From an uncultured Clostridia bacterium (GTDB lineage Bacteria; Bacillota; Clostridia; UBA1381), in contig CALXQE010000054.1 of the NCBI GenBank assembly GCA_944390495.1, forward strand, positions 1 to 40,903: DNA of 40,903 bases, given 5' to 3'. The translations under genes were made by a program, and so were the position numbers. The notes beneath the pieces were generated by a model that saw only the letters and a list, made by a program, of their open reading frames with translations, ran no database searches and had not been told where the DNA came from. Positions 5,383-15,213 of the stretch are shown piece by piece. Positions within the stretch are counted from its first letter, which is position 1. Each line of letters begins with the position of its first letter.

Positions 5383-7001
5383 ACTATTTTTAAGGTTTCT
5401 GCATTACCGTATTTTATAAAGGTAGTTACATTGTTTTGCTGAGTAAAGTCCCAGCCGTCTGAGGTAGTTTTTACTAAGCCTTGAACCTGTACTGCCATCA
5501 TTCCACTCTCAAGGAATTTAACTGCCACCGTATCTTTGCTAATTGAAATCTTAGCAGGAAGATTGACAGATGTTATATTAATATTTTCATTTTCAATCAG
5601 TTTTGAAATTTGAACATTTTTATCAAGTGAAACATAAATTTCATTATTATATTTATAATATACGTTTGCATCAACATTAAAATTATCAACACTGATATTG
5701 TCCGCAAGAATAATTTTAACACCTACACTACTTTGATAATCAAAATCATAAAGGGGAATATCCTCGCTTTTTACATCAGCACATAACTTTAGAGAGTCAT
5801 CTTCCCATTTTGCATTTATAAAAGTGTTGTAAGCGGCAGCAGTGGATTTTGCAATCTGTTCTAAAAGCACAGTATTATAATTATAGTCATTTAAAAATGT
5901 ATCAATCTTTTTTATTCTGTCATTGCTTAGCGTATCGAGATTTTCATAAAAAACAATAGGTAAATTGTATTTTGCATAAATAGATGAATAAGTTGTGTCA
6001 TCTGTTTTTATATGCGGCAAAATTAATTTGTTATCATTATAAAAAGGAGCCGTAAATGTATATTCTTCTGTGTTAGTATTTTCAAATAGCAATTGACCGC
6101 TGTCATAGAAAAAATAATCATTTTCTGTTTCACTGCTTACCTGTGTATATGAATTTTCAGGTATTACAAAGGTCGTAACTTGTCCAAGCTGCTTAAATGT
6201 TTTTATAATATCATTAAAGTTGTCATTTTGTATATCTTCGCCTTTTTCAGCAGGAATGTCCCATGCAGCTGACTTTTTTCCGAAATTACCGAAAACGTGT
6301 TCAATGGCATAACCGTACTTATTAAGTGAAACAAATTCAGCAAAGTAGTCATACAAAAGTTTATTTGAAAAAAGTGGATTTGTGAAAAATACATACCCAC
6401 TGCCGTATTGATTTATTGTATAAATTCCGTAGCCGTCCTTTGAAGCAATACTTTTTGCAGTTGTCGGGATAACTCCAACTCCAAAGTTTTGTACATTCAG
6501 TGAATCATCGCTTTGATAAAGTGATGAAAAATCATTTATCAGCGTACGTATTTTGCCAATTCCTTTGTTTAATCCACTTATATTATCATTATACTCCATA
6601 TTAACAGGACTTTCAGTTAACTCAACAAAATCTTCCGCACCTATAAAATCATAGGTGAAAATGTCATACAGCTCGTTATCAAGAAATACATTTCCGCCCT
6701 TTGCAACGTATCTCTGAACGGAATATAAGTCAAAATTGTCAACTTCAATTACAGATTTGTCAATATATAAAATATCATATTTTGATAAATCCTGAAGATT
6801 TGAGGCGTCTATTATGTCGGCTTTAAGGGTCGCCACCGTAGATTCATTTAATAAATTATAAGTGTTTTTTCCTGTTTGGCTATCTTCCTTTGAAATTACT
6901 GCACAAGTTAATATATCAGGATTTTTTACGGTAATTTGACTGCACCCGCTGATACATAAAAGTGTAATAAAGAGCAGTATAAGTTTTTTTATATAACTCA
7001 T
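5376..7001 (-). CDS. Lipoprotein of unknown function
   Basis: A protein of about 541 residues with a lipoprotein signal: basic start, hydrophobic core and lipobox LCISGC (Cys at about residue 20), so it should be anchored on the outer face of the membrane. The first 250 residues look like an alpha/beta domain (YDILYIDKSVIEV, YVAKGGNVFLDNELYD) resembling glutamine-amidotransferase-like or ThuA-like folds, where a conserved Gly-Gly follows a YV strand. The rest is beta-rich without motifs I can name. I do not recognise a family, and no catalytic residues are evident. The start is uncertain: GTG at 7010 overlaps the upstream gene, while ATG at 7001 lies two bases after that gene's stop and gives a standard signal peptide; I prefer the ATG. 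Neither has a strong ribosome site, so translation is probably coupled. Confidence 0.8.
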   Translation of the reverse strand: MSYIKKLILLFITLLCISGCSQITVKNPDILTCAVISKEDSQTGKNTYNLLNESTVATLKADIIDASNLQDLSKYDILYIDKSVIEVDNFDLYSVQRYVAKGGNVFLDNELYDIFTYDFIGAEDFVELTESPVNMEYNDNISGLNKGIGKIRTLINDFSSLYQSDDSLNVQNFGVGVIPTTAKSIASKDGYGIYTINQYGSGYVFFTNPLFSNKLLYDYFAEFVSLNKYGYAIEHVFGNFGKKSAAWDIPAEKGEDIQNDNFNDIIKTFKQLGQVTTFVIPENSYTQVSSETENDYFFYDSGQLLFENTNTEEYTFTAPFYNDNKLILPHIKTDDTTYSSIYAKYNLPIVFYENLDTLSNDRIKKIDTFLNDYNYNTVLLEQIAKSTAAAYNTFINAKWEDDSLKLCADVKSEDIPLYDFDYQSSVGVKIILADNISVDNFNVDANVYYKYNNEIYVSLDKNVQISKLIENENINITSVNLPAKISISKDTVAVKFLESGMMAVQVQGLVKTTSDGWDFTQQNNVTTFIKYGNAETLKIVK

Positions 7002-7002
7002 G

Positions 7003-7872
7003 TTATTCACTTTGCCAACGTCCGCTTATACCGCATGGCAGTATAAGTGAATTTGATTTCATAGGTAAACCTATTTCATCGGCAGTAATTTTACCGCCGT
7101 ATTTTCTTCCTATGGTCATTGAAAGTACATTTATAAGCACCTGTGCACTAAGTCCTGTTGTATAGGAATTTATAAGGAAGAATAGAGGTTTATCTGAAAG
7201 TATTTTCATACATTCTTCAATTAACGGATATAGTTCATTTTCTATTTTCCATACTTCACCTGATGGGCCTCGTCCGTATGACGGCGGATCCATTATAATA
7301 GCATCATATTCACGTCCGCGTCTTTGCTCACGCTGTACAAATTTTACAACATCGTCTACAATATATCTTACAGGCTTTTCGCCAAGACCTGATGATACAA
7401 CATTTTCCTTTGCCCATGTTACCATACCCTTTGAAGCATCAACGTGTACTACTTCAGCTCCTGCTGCAAGTGCTGCAACTGTTGCACCGCCTGTATATGC
7501 AAATAGATTAAGTACACGAATCGGTCTTTGACTGTTTTTTATTAATTCCGAAAACCAGTCCCAGTTTACAGCCTGTTCAGGGAAAAGACCTGTATGTTTA
7601 AAGCCCATTGGCTTTATATTAAAAGTAAGGTCACGATATTTTATTGTCCAACGCTCTGGAAGTTTTTTGTTCATAAACTGCCATTTTCCACCGCCGGATT
7701 TTGAACGGTGATACCAGGCATCTGTATTATTCCATAATTTTTTTTCTGATTTTAAATTCCATACCGCTTGAGGATCGGGACGACGCAAAACATATTTGCC
7801 CCAATATTCAAGTTTTTCTCCGTCCGCACTGTCTATAAGACTGTAATCAGTCCATTTATCTGCACTCCACAT
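7003..7872 (-). CDS. Class I SAM-dependent rRNA methyltransferase (RlmK/RlmI-like, COG1092 type)
   Basis: A 289-residue methyltransferase. The SAM-binding motif I is VLNLFAYTGGATVAALAAGA (about 119-138), followed by an acidic strand end (VVHVDASKG), and the catalytic motif IV is DPPSYGRG (about 195-202). This pattern matches the RlmI/RlmK cytosine/guanine methyltransferases of 23S rRNA. The usual N-terminal PUA domain of RlmI is absent, which fits the shorter Bacillota members. The exact modified base is not predictable. The ATG follows AGGAGA. It is the first gene of a two-gene unit with the lipoprotein, with a candidate promoter TTGACT-18-TAAAAT at 7907-7936. Confidence 0.88.
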   Translation of the reverse strand: MWSADKWTDYSLIDSADGEKLEYWGKYVLRRPDPQAVWNLKSEKKLWNNTDAWYHRSKSGGGKWQFMNKKLPERWTIKYRDLTFNIKPMGFKHTGLFPEQAVNWDWFSELIKNSQRPIRVLNLFAYTGGATVAALAAGAEVVHVDASKGMVTWAKENVVSSGLGEKPVRYIVDDVVKFVQREQRRGREYDAIIMDPPSYGRGPSGEVWKIENELYPLIEECMKILSDKPLFFLINSYTTGLSAQVLINVLSMTIGRKYGGKITADEIGLPMKSNSLILPCGISGRWQSE

Positions 7873-7906
7873 AATTTTCTCCTATTAGTTTAATTTCTAA
7901 TTCTAT

Positions 7907-7936
7907 ATTTTATCATTTTAATTGTATTTTAGTCAA
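7907..7936 (-). promoter_or_regulatory. Candidate promoter of the methyltransferase-lipoprotein unit
   Basis: On the minus strand TTGACT (7931-7936) and TAAAAT (7907-7912) are 18 bases apart, about 35 bases before the ATG. Confidence 0.6.
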
Positions 7937-7979
7937 TAGATATAGGGCAAAATATGAAATATTTGTGTAGCTATTGTAA

Positions 7980-8008
7980 TTGACACAATCTGTTGTAAAT
8001 GCTATAAT
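7980..8008 (+). promoter_or_regulatory. Strong sigma-A promoter of the ecf-truA-ilvD operon
   Basis: A perfect TTGACA (7980-7985) and a perfect TATAAT (8003-8008) are separated by 17 bases. The short leader contains a 6-bp hairpin, ATCCGC/GCGGAT, at 8017-8031, with no T-run, so it is not a terminator. Confidence 0.92.
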
Positions 8009-8058
8009 TATTAGTAATCCGCTTGGCGGATATTTAGTATAAATTCGGAGCGAAACAG

Positions 8059-8919
8059 ATGATAGAAACTTGTAATCTCTCCTTCATTTACCGAAAAGAA
8101 GATATTGATACAGGTAAGGTAACTGAGGAATTAGCATTAAAAGATCTTAGTATAAAAATTGAAAAAGGTTCGTTTACTGCTGTACTTGGTCATAACGGAA
8201 GCGGAAAATCAACACTTGCAAAACATTTTAATGCAATACTTTTACCGTCGGGAGGAAAAGTATATATAAACGGAATGGATACATTAGATGAAAAAAAGGT
8301 ATTTAATATACGTCAGTGTGCGGGAATGGTTTTTCAAAATCCGGATAATCAGATGGTTGCGGCAATGGTAGAGGACGAAGTGGCGTTTGCACCTGAAAAT
8401 TTGGGAGTTTCACCAAAGGAAATAAGACGACGCGTTGATGAATGTCTTGCGGCGGTAAATATGACAAAGTACGCATTTTGCTCACCGTCCCAGCTTTCAG
8501 GCGGACAAAAACAGCGTGTTGCAATAGCGGCGGTGCTTGCAATGAAACCGGATATACTTGTACTTGATGAACCTACTGCAATGCTTGATCCAATGGGAAG
8601 ACGTGAGGTAATGGAAACAATAAAACGTCTTAACAGAGAACAGGGAATAACGGTTGTACTTATAACACACTATATGGACGAGGCATCACAGGCAGACAGA
8701 ACTATTGTTATGGACGACGGTGAAATTGTCCTTGATGGAACACCTAAGGAAGTATTTAAAAATGTTGAAAAATTAAAAGCTTTAGGTCTTGATGTACCAC
8801 AGGTTACTCTTTTAGCGTATGAACTTAGAAAAAGCGGTATAAATATTCCTGAAGATATATTGACAGAAGATGAGTGCTTTGACGCATTAAATAATGTTTT
8901 AGGAGGTGCAAGCCGATGA
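8059..8919 (+). CDS. ecfA1: Energy-coupling factor transporter ATPase EcfA1
   Basis: A 286-residue ABC ATPase with Walker [10 protein letters not shown] (44-52), signature [12 protein letters not shown] and Walker [14 protein letters not shown]. With the next two genes it forms the standard ECF module (A1-A2-T), which powers uptake of vitamins by interchangeable substrate-binding S proteins in the membrane. No S component is in the window, so this is a group II (shared) module. The order and the location before truA are the common Bacillota arrangement. The ATG follows CGGAGCG, a fair ribosome site. The stop overlaps the next start by four bases (ATGA), giving translational coupling. Confidence 0.95.
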   Translation: MIETCNLSFIYRKEDIDTGKVTEELALKDLSIKIEKGSFTAVLGHNGSGKSTLAKHFNAILLPSGGKVYINGMDTLDEKKVFNIRQCAGMVFQNPDNQMVAAMVEDEVAFAPENLGVSPKEIRRRVDECLAAVNMTKYAFCSPSQLSGGQKQRVAIAAVLAMKPDILVLDEPTAMLDPMGRREVMETIKRLNREQGITVVLITHYMDEASQADRTIVMDDGEIVLDGTPKEVFKNVEKLKALGLDVPQVTLLAYELRKSGINIPEDILTEDECFDALNNVLGGASR

Positions 8920-9776
8920 TTAAAGCAGAAAATGTGTGTTATGTATATCAGATAGGAATGCCCTTTGAAAGACAGGCACTAAAAAATATAAATTTAGAAA
9001 TAGATGACGGTTCTTTAGTAGCAATTATAGGTCATACAGGCAGCGGTAAGTCAACACTTATACAGCATTTTAATGCACTTGTAAAACCAACTTCAGGTAA
9101 AATAGAAATAGATGGTATTAATGTTACATCAAAGGATGCAGATTTAAAGCTTGTAAGAAGAAAAGTAGGAATTGTATTCCAGTATCCTGAGCATCAGCTT
9201 TTTGAAGAAACGGTATATAAGGATATTGCTTTCGGTCCTAAAAATATGGGACTTAGTGACGAAGAAATTGACAGACGTGTAAGAGAAAGTGCAAAAATGC
9301 TTGGAATTAAGGAAAAGCATTTAGAAAAATCACCCTTTGACTTATCAGGCGGCCAAAAAAGGCGTGTTGCAATAGCAGGAGTTCTTGCAATGCGACCAAG
9401 TGTCCTTATACTTGACGAACCTACCGCAGGTCTTGACCCAAAGGGCAGAGATGATATACTTGAAATTATAAAAAAGCTTCATGAGAAAAACGAAAAAATG
9501 ATTATTATTTTCGTGTCACATTCTATGGAAGATGTGGCAAAAACAGCGGAAAAAGTAATTGTAATGAATGAGGGACACGTTGAAATGATGGGTACTGTCG
9601 ATGAAGTTTTTTCAAAGTCAAAAAAACTTCAGGAAATAGGTCTTGATGTTCCTCAGATAACACGCCTTACAAATAAACTTAAAGATGCAGGATATGATTT
9701 ACCGGATAATATATATACTGTCGAGGAGGCGGCGGAAGCTATAAAAAAATTAGCCGGAGGTGTCAGAAATGTTTAA
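8916..9776 (+). CDS. ecfA2: Energy-coupling factor transporter ATPase EcfA2
   Basis: A 286-residue ABC ATPase, paralogue of the preceding gene, with Walker [10 protein letters not shown] (39-47), signature [13 protein letters not shown] and Walker [13 protein letters not shown]. EcfA1 and EcfA2 act as a heterodimer on EcfT in the membrane. The A2 identity follows from gene order and the shorter N-terminal strand region. The start lies inside the end of ecfA1 behind AGGAGG, and its own end holds the GGAGG and start of ecfT, so all three are translationally coupled. Confidence 0.95.
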   Translation: MIKAENVCYVYQIGMPFERQALKNINLEIDDGSLVAIIGHTGSGKSTLIQHFNALVKPTSGKIEIDGINVTSKDADLKLVRRKVGIVFQYPEHQLFEETVYKDIAFGPKNMGLSDEEIDRRVRESAKMLGIKEKHLEKSPFDLSGGQKRRVAIAGVLAMRPSVLILDEPTAGLDPKGRDDILEIIKKLHEKNEKMIIIFVSHSMEDVAKTAEKVIVMNEGHVEMMGTVDEVFSKSKKLQEIGLDVPQITRLTNKLKDAGYDLPDNIYTVEEAAEAIKKLAGGVRNV

Positions 9777-10587
9777 AGACATAATAATAGGTCAGTATAT
9801 TCCCGGCAATTCACCCCTTCACAGAATGAATGCACCAATCAAGATTATTTTAACGATATTTTATATAATAATTTTATTTTTTATAAATAATCCGATTTCA
9901 TATTTAGCATTTGCGTTATATACCTTTATATTGGTTTTGGTAAGTAAAGTACCTTTAAAAATGATACTAAAGGGAATAAGACCTATGCTTTGGATATTTA
10001 TATTTACGGCGGTAGTTAATCTATTTATGACTCCGGGTGAAACGGTGTGGTCGATTCCGATATTTAAGTTTACTTTAAATATTACAAGTGAAGGAATAAT
10101 ACAGGGAGCAAAGATGTTGTATCGTTTGTTTTTCTTAATAACAGGTACTTCACTTTTAACGCTTACAACATCGCCTTTGCAGCTTACAGACGGAATAGAA
10201 ACACTTCTTCGTCCACTAAGCAAAATAAAAGTACCATCGCATGAAATAGCGATGATGATGACTATTGCAATAAGGTTTATCCCGACACTTGCGGAGGAAA
10301 CTGATAAGATAATGAAGGCACAGACAGCAAGAGGAGCAGATTTTGAATCAGGAAATATAATACGCCGTGCAAAGGCAATGGTACCGCTTTTGATACCTCT
10401 TTTTGTAAGTGCTTTCAGACGTGCCGATGAACTTGCAACAGCTATGGAGGCAAGATGTTACAGAGGCGGCATGGGAAGAACAAAAATGAAAGAAAATAAA
10501 GCAGGAATCATTGATTTAAAAGGATGTACAATTTTTGTAATTGCTTTATTGGTGTTGATTTTATTGGAAATCTTAGTTGAATTTTAG
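9769..10587 (+). CDS. ecfT: Energy-coupling factor transporter transmembrane protein EcfT
   Basis: A 272-residue membrane protein with about five to six hydrophobic segments. It carries the two Ala-Arg-Gly-type coupling motifs of EcfT, TARGADFE (about residue 185) and EARCYRGG (about 226-233), which contact the two ATPases. I use the ATG at 9769, eight bases after GGAGG; an in-frame GTG at 9760 overlaps that site and is unlikely. The gene overlaps ecfA2 by eight bases and is followed 16 bases later by truA. Confidence 0.94.
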   Translation: MFKDIIIGQYIPGNSPLHRMNAPIKIILTIFYIIILFFINNPISYLAFALYTFILVLVSKVPLKMILKGIRPMLWIFIFTAVVNLFMTPGETVWSIPIFKFTLNITSEGIIQGAKMLYRLFFLITGTSLLTLTTSPLQLTDGIETLLRPLSKIKVPSHEIAMMMTIAIRFIPTLAEETDKIMKAQTARGADFESGNIIRRAKAMVPLLIPLFVSAFRRADELATAMEARCYRGGMGRTKMKENKAGIIDLKGCTIFVIALLVLILLEILVEF

Positions 10588-10603
10588 ATATGGAAATGAT
10601 ATA

Positions 10604-11341
10604 ATGAGAAATGTTAAGCTTATGCTTCAATATGACGGTACTGCATATCATGGCTGGCAGATACAGAAAAATGCAGTAACTGTTCAGGAAACAGTAAAAA
10701 ACGCACTTGAAAAAATAACGAATGAAAATATAAACCTTATAGGCTGCGGTCGAACTGATACAGGTGTTCACGCACAGGGGTATGTTTGCAGTTTTAAGAC
10801 ATCATCTTCAGTTCCGGCAAGCAGGTTACCATACGCACTTAACAGTATATTGCCTGATGATATAGTATGTTACTTAGGTGAGGATATGGAGGAAGATTTT
10901 CACGCAAAAAACAGTGCGGTGGGGAAAAGGTATATTTATCGCATTTATTGCGGTGAATTTCCAGACGCATTTTACAGCAGATATTCATGGCACTATAAAT
11001 ATCCTCTTGATTTAGAGAAAATGAAAAAGGCTGCAAAGGCTTTTGAGGGAGAACATGACTTTATAGGTTTTGCATCAAGCGGTTTTACAGTTAAAACTAC
11101 CGTGAGAACAATTTATTCTCTTGACGTGTATAAAGACGGCAATATCATAACAATAGATATAAAAGGAAACGGATTTCTATACAATATGGTAAGAATTATT
11201 GCCGGAACGCTTGTATTTGCAGGCGGCGGAAAAATACGTCCTGAGGATATGGAGGATATAATAAACTCAAAGGATAGAACAAGGGCAGGAATTACTGCAC
11301 CGCCACAGGGACTTTGTTTAAAGGAGGTGTATTACAGTTGA
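10604..11341 (+). CDS. truA: tRNA pseudouridine(38-40) synthase TruA
   Basis: A 245-residue enzyme that isomerises uridines 38-40 in the anticodon stem of many tRNAs. The catalytic Asp is D52 in GCGRTDTGVHAQG, and the N-terminus MRNVKLMLQYDGTAYHGWQ is typical of the family. The start is the ATG at 10604, which gives the standard N-terminus; an in-frame TTG at 10577 would add nine non-family residues. The ribosome site is weak. truA directly after ecfT is a common Bacillota order. Its end contains the AAGGAGGTG used by the next gene. Confidence 0.95.
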   Translation: MRNVKLMLQYDGTAYHGWQIQKNAVTVQETVKNALEKITNENINLIGCGRTDTGVHAQGYVCSFKTSSSVPASRLPYALNSILPDDIVCYLGEDMEEDFHAKNSAVGKRYIYRIYCGEFPDAFYSRYSWHYKYPLDLEKMKKAAKAFEGEHDFIGFASSGFTVKTTVRTIYSLDVYKDGNIITIDIKGNGFLYNMVRIIAGTLVFAGGGKIRPEDMEDIINSKDRTRAGITAPPQGLCLKEVYYS

Positions 11342-12768
11342 AGAAAGATGATTTTATAAATGAGGATTCGATTAAGGACCTTATTCAATATTCCGAAGAG
11401 GAAGAAGATAATACACCTGAAGAAACTGTAACTGAAGATGAAACTGAAAATGAAGAAATACCTGATGATGTTCAAACTGAAACGAATGTAACGGAAGATG
11501 ATTATTCTAAGGAACAGGATTTTTATGATACATTTGATGAAATAGATGATACTGATTACAGTGAATATGATGACGTTGTATTTGAATCAGACAAAAAGAA
11601 TACAAGACACGGTATTATAATAGGTGTAATCATCGGTATTATTGCCGTAATTGCATTTGTGATGATAGATTCAGGAATAATCGGAAATTATAAGGCTAAT
11701 TTTTCAAACAATTTTTCAAAAGTGTTTAAGAATTTTAAATCCGATAATACACCTATACAAGAAACAAAAGAAGAAGAAACAGAACAGTATAATACCGAAT
11801 TTAAAAGTAATGTTACAGTTACATTTGAGGAGGCAAACAAAACGGAGTTTGTTCCGTACCATGACGGTGTAATATGTGCAAAAATGAACTATATGTCATT
11901 TATTGACGAAACAGGAACAGTTCAGTGGGAAATAGAAACAGCTATTGTAGATCCTATTTTAAAAGCTGAGGGTAATTATATTTTACTTGCAGAAAACGGA
12001 AGAAATAAAATTTGTCTTTACAATGACAAAAATCTTGTGTATGATATAGATGATCCAGATATGATAGCAGCAGGAGAACTATCTGCAAACGGCGATGTTG
12101 TTGTAGTAACGAGTAAGGCGTCATATAAGGGAGGTATATCGGTATATAATAAAAACGGTGAACAGATTTATTCATGGGCATCCGGTAGTGATGCAGTAAT
12201 ATGTGCCGATATTTCTCAGTCTTCAAGACGTGTTGCAGTTGCTTTGTTAAATACAGAAACTACTGTAAAAAGTTCCGTACATTTATTTAATTTAAATGAG
12301 AAGGAAAGTTACTCAAAAACTGATATAGAAAACAGTGTTATTTTTGATATAAGATTTGTTGGTGATATAGCAAACTGTTTTGGTGATAACAGAATTACAG
12401 GTATTTCTGATAGTGGTAAAATTGTATATGATAATACTTTTGACGGTATGCAGCTTACACACTCATCAATAGATGAAAAAGGCAATAAGCTCTTATCTGT
12501 CGATAATCAAAATATACCTGTTATAAATCGATATTCAAAAAAAGGTGCCCTGAAAGAAAGCATTACACTTAACGGTGTTACTGATTTTATTGATATAAAC
12601 GATAAAGACATTATATACAACATAGGCAGAGATATATACTGGGGAAGAATCAACTCAAATAATATGTCTAAGTATACTGCTGCAATGGATATAAAGGATT
12701 TAATAATTCTTTCTGACAAATCCTTTGTAATAGTGTATTCAAACAGCCTTGAGTTTGTAACAAGATAG
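11338..12768 (+). CDS. DUF5711-type membrane-anchored beta-propeller protein
   Basis: A 476-residue protein. Residues 1-90 are very acidic (Asp/Glu-rich, mostly disordered, cytoplasmic), 92-110 form one membrane span, and about 155-476 are an outer region of repeated beta-strand units of the kind found in PQQ/WD-like propellers (YNKNGEQIYSW, FDGMQLTHSSIDEKG). This layout and its position before a cvpA gene match the clostridial DUF5711 family; its function is unknown. Translation starts at TTG 11338, ten bases after AGGAGG, overlapping the truA stop; the in-frame TTG at 11314 lies upstream of that site and is unlikely. Cotranscription with cvpA suggests a joint envelope role, possibly division or surface assembly, but this is inference. 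Confidence 0.82.
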   Translation: MKKDDFINEDSIKDLIQYSEEEEDNTPEETVTEDETENEEIPDDVQTETNVTEDDYSKEQDFYDTFDEIDDTDYSEYDDVVFESDKKNTRHGIIIGVIIGIIAVIAFVMIDSGIIGNYKANFSNNFSKVFKNFKSDNTPIQETKEEETEQYNTEFKSNVTVTFEEANKTEFVPYHDGVICAKMNYMSFIDETGTVQWEIETAIVDPILKAEGNYILLAENGRNKICLYNDKNLVYDIDDPDMIAAGELSANGDVVVVTSKASYKGGISVYNKNGEQIYSWASGSDAVICADISQSSRRVAVALLNTETTVKSSVHLFNLNEKESYSKTDIENSVIFDIRFVGDIANCFGDNRITGISDSGKIVYDNTFDGMQLTHSSIDEKGNKLLSVDNQNIPVINRYSKKGALKESITLNGVTDFIDINDKDIIYNIGRDIYWGRINSNNMSKYTAAMDIKDLIILSDKSFVIVYSNSLEFVTR

Positions 12769-12781
12769 AGGGGGGATGTGT

Positions 12782-13423
12782 TTGAATATTATACCTGATA
12801 TTATTTTGGCAGCACTTCTTGTTACGGCCTTTGTTATAGGCTACAAAAAAGGTTTTGTAAAGTCAGTGTGGAAAATAGCCGCACTTGTTGTTACAATTAT
12901 ACTGGTAACAATACTTAAAAATTCTGCAGTTTCGTTCCTATATGGAACTAATCTTGCTTCAGTAATTCACGATAAAGTAAGCGAGGCAGTAAATATACCT
13001 TCAGGAGGCGGTGTAAATATTGCGGAGAGCCTTAATCTTCCCGAAGTTATACAGGGAGATTTGAATAATACCATTTCTAATGGTATGGCGAATGTAAATA
13101 ATACGGCTGTTGACTATCTGACAGGTATTTTCATTACCGTTATTGCATGTGTAGCATTGTTTATAATAATACGTCTTATACTTATGGCAGCGTATATGAT
13201 TATAAACGGTGTCAGTAAACTGCCGGTCATAAACGGAGTAAATAAAACAGTAGGCGGATTGTTAATGACAGTAAATATAATATTTATTGTATTTTTGCTT
13301 TTTGCCTTTATATCTCTTTTTGCACCGGCTGACAGTAATCTTTACGAAACAATAAACAATACTTATGTTGTCAAATATTTTTATAATTACAATATATTAC
13401 TTCAATTATTTATGAAACTTTAA
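12782..13423 (+). CDS. CvpA-family membrane protein
   Basis: A 213-residue protein with four or five hydrophobic spans and the family N-terminal pattern [20 protein letters not shown], followed by [12 protein letters not shown]. CvpA was named for colicin V production in Enterobacteria; in Bacillota such proteins are linked to envelope processes but the mechanism is not known. Between spans two and three there is a 60-residue loop rich in Asn and Val. I favour the TTG at 12782, six bases behind GGGGG; the ATG at 12776 abuts that site with no spacing. It lies in the operon between the DUF5711 gene and ilvD, with 14 bases to ilvD. Confidence 0.85.
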   Translation: MNIIPDIILAALLVTAFVIGYKKGFVKSVWKIAALVVTIILVTILKNSAVSFLYGTNLASVIHDKVSEAVNIPSGGGVNIAESLNLPEVIQGDLNNTISNGMANVNNTAVDYLTGIFITVIACVALFIIIRLILMAAYMIINGVSKLPVINGVNKTVGGLLMTVNIIFIVFLLFAFISLFAPADSNLYETINNTYVVKYFYNYNILLQLFMKL

Positions 13424-13437
13424 GGAGGAAAAGAAAA

Positions 13438-15102
13438 ATGCACAGTGATATAGTAAAAAAAGGTTTAGAAAAAACACCGCACCGTTCACTATTTAAGGCA
13501 TCAGGTTTTACAGATGAAGAAATCAGTCGTCCTTTAATTGGTGTAGTAAGTGCGAAAAACGAGGTTATTCCGGGACATGTACATCTTGATAAGATAGCAG
13601 AGGCTGTTAAAGCCGGTGTAAGAATGGCAGGCGGTACTCCGATAGAGTTCCCGGCAATCGGTGTATGTGACGGTATAGCAATGGGACATTCAGGAATGAA
13701 ATATTCACTTGCTACACGTGAACTTATAGCTGACTCAATTGAGTCAATGACTATTGCACATGGTTTTGATGCACTTGTACTTATTCCTAACTGTGATAAA
13801 ATTGTACCCGGTATGCTTATAGCAGCGGCAAGACTTAATATACCTGCAATAATAGTAAGCGGCGGACCTATGCTTTCTATTAATTACAAGGGTAAGTTCC
13901 GTGACCTTAATACTACATTTGAAGCAGTAGGTGCTTTTAAGGCAGGTACTATAAATGAAGACGAACTTTTAGGTCTTGAAAATGCTGCTTGCCCTTCATG
14001 CGGTTCATGCTCAGGTATGTTTACAGCAAATTCAATGAACTGTCTAAGTGAAGTTCTTGGTATGGCACTTCCTGGTAACGGTACTATTCCGGCAGTTTAT
14101 TCAGAGAGAATAAGACTTGCAAAAACAGCAGGTATGAGAATAATGGATTTACTTGAAAAGAATATAAGACCGAGAGATATTATCACTCCGGATTCTATCT
14201 ATAATGCACTTAGAGTAGATATGGCTCTTGGATGCAGCACAAACTCAATGCTTCACCTTCCTGCTATTGCACATGAAGCAAAAGCACCAATTACGCTTGA
14301 CTACGCAAATGAAATAAGCAAAGAAACACCTAACCTTTGTCATCTTGCACCTGCCGGTGAACATCATGTACAGGATTTATATATGGCAGGCGGCGTACAG
14401 GCACTTATGAACGAGCTTGCTAAGAAGGATTTATTAAAACTTGATACAATTACTGTAACAGGTAAGACATTAGGTGAAAATATCAAGGGTTGTGAAGTAC
14501 TTGACTATGATGTAATTCGTCCTATTGATAATCCTTACAGTCAGACAGGCGGTATTGCGGTACTAAAGGGTAACCTTGCTCCTGACGGTTCGGTTGTTAA
14601 GAGAAGTGCGGTAGCAAAGGAAATGCTTCAGCATGAAGGCCCGGCAAAGGTATTTAACAGCGAAGAAGAAGCTATTGAGGCTATTTATGCAGGTAAGATT
14701 GTAAAGGGAGATGTTGTTGTTATACGTTATGAAGGTCCTAAGGGTGGACCTGGTATGCGTGAAATGCTTTCACCGACTTCTGCAATTTGTGGTATGGGAC
14801 TTGATAAGGACGTTGCGCTTATTACTGACGGTCGTTTCTCAGGTGCTACAAGAGGTGCTGCTATCGGTCACGTTTCTCCGGAAGCTGTTGAGGGCGGACC
14901 TATCGCATTTGTACAAGACGGAGATATTATTTCAATAGACATTGATAACTGCAGTATAAATCTTAATATAAGTGAAGAAGAAATGGCAAAACGTAAAGAA
15001 AACTGGACTCCTATTGAACCTAAGGTAAAAACAGGTTATCTTAGAAGATATTCAAAGATGGTTTCATCAGCAATTCAGGGTGCAGTTATGATTGATGATT
15101 AA
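13438..15102 (+). CDS. ilvD: Dihydroxy-acid dehydratase IlvD
   Basis: A 554-residue enzyme that dehydrates 2,3-dihydroxy acids to 2-keto acids, the penultimate step of valine, isoleucine and leucine synthesis, in the cytoplasm. Iron-sulfur ligands are seen in [10 protein letters not shown] (about residue 120) and [11 protein letters not shown] (about 183-193). The C-terminal [11 protein letters not shown] motif and the GRFSGATRG motif are also family hallmarks. Length is normal. It follows an AAGGAGG site and is the last gene of the ecf operon. No other branched-chain amino acid gene is present, so its placement behind a vitamin-transport/truA operon is unusual but the enzyme itself is intact. 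Confidence 0.97.
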   Translation: MHSDIVKKGLEKTPHRSLFKASGFTDEEISRPLIGVVSAKNEVIPGHVHLDKIAEAVKAGVRMAGGTPIEFPAIGVCDGIAMGHSGMKYSLATRELIADSIESMTIAHGFDALVLIPNCDKIVPGMLIAAARLNIPAIIVSGGPMLSINYKGKFRDLNTTFEAVGAFKAGTINEDELLGLENAACPSCGSCSGMFTANSMNCLSEVLGMALPGNGTIPAVYSERIRLAKTAGMRIMDLLEKNIRPRDIITPDSIYNALRVDMALGCSTNSMLHLPAIAHEAKAPITLDYANEISKETPNLCHLAPAGEHHVQDLYMAGGVQALMNELAKKDLLKLDTITVTGKTLGENIKGCEVLDYDVIRPIDNPYSQTGGIAVLKGNLAPDGSVVKRSAVAKEMLQHEGPAKVFNSEEEAIEAIYAGKIVKGDVVVIRYEGPKGGPGMREMLSPTSAICGMGLDKDVALITDGRFSGATRGAAIGHVSPEAVEGGPIAFVQDGDIISIDIDNCSINLNISEEEMAKRKENWTPIEPKVKTGYLRRYSKMVSSAIQGAVMIDD

Positions 15103-15113
15103 TTTAATAAAAT

Positions 15114-15141
15114 GAACAGGTTAAAAACCTGTTCTTTTTTT
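15114..15141 (+). terminator. Terminator after ilvD
   Basis: GAACAGGTT pairs with AACCTGTTC around AAA, followed by seven T residues. It ends the operon that begins at 7980. Confidence 0.93.
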
Positions 15142-15168
15142 GTTTTCATATATACAAAATATTATAAA
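15140..15168 (+). promoter_or_regulatory. Candidate promoter of the MIF-like gene and holB
   Basis: TTGTTT (15140-15145) and TATAAA (15163-15168) are 17 bases apart. The match is moderate, but it lies directly after the ilvD terminator and 45 bases before the start codon. Confidence 0.45.
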
Positions 15169-15213
15169 TGTGATAAAATTATTTAAAGAGAAATTAATTT
15201 GGAGGGAAATAAA

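Noticed and set aside
15199..15213. TTG start five codons upstream of the MIF-like gene
   Set aside because: It contains the ribosome site and would hide the catalytic N-terminal Pro.
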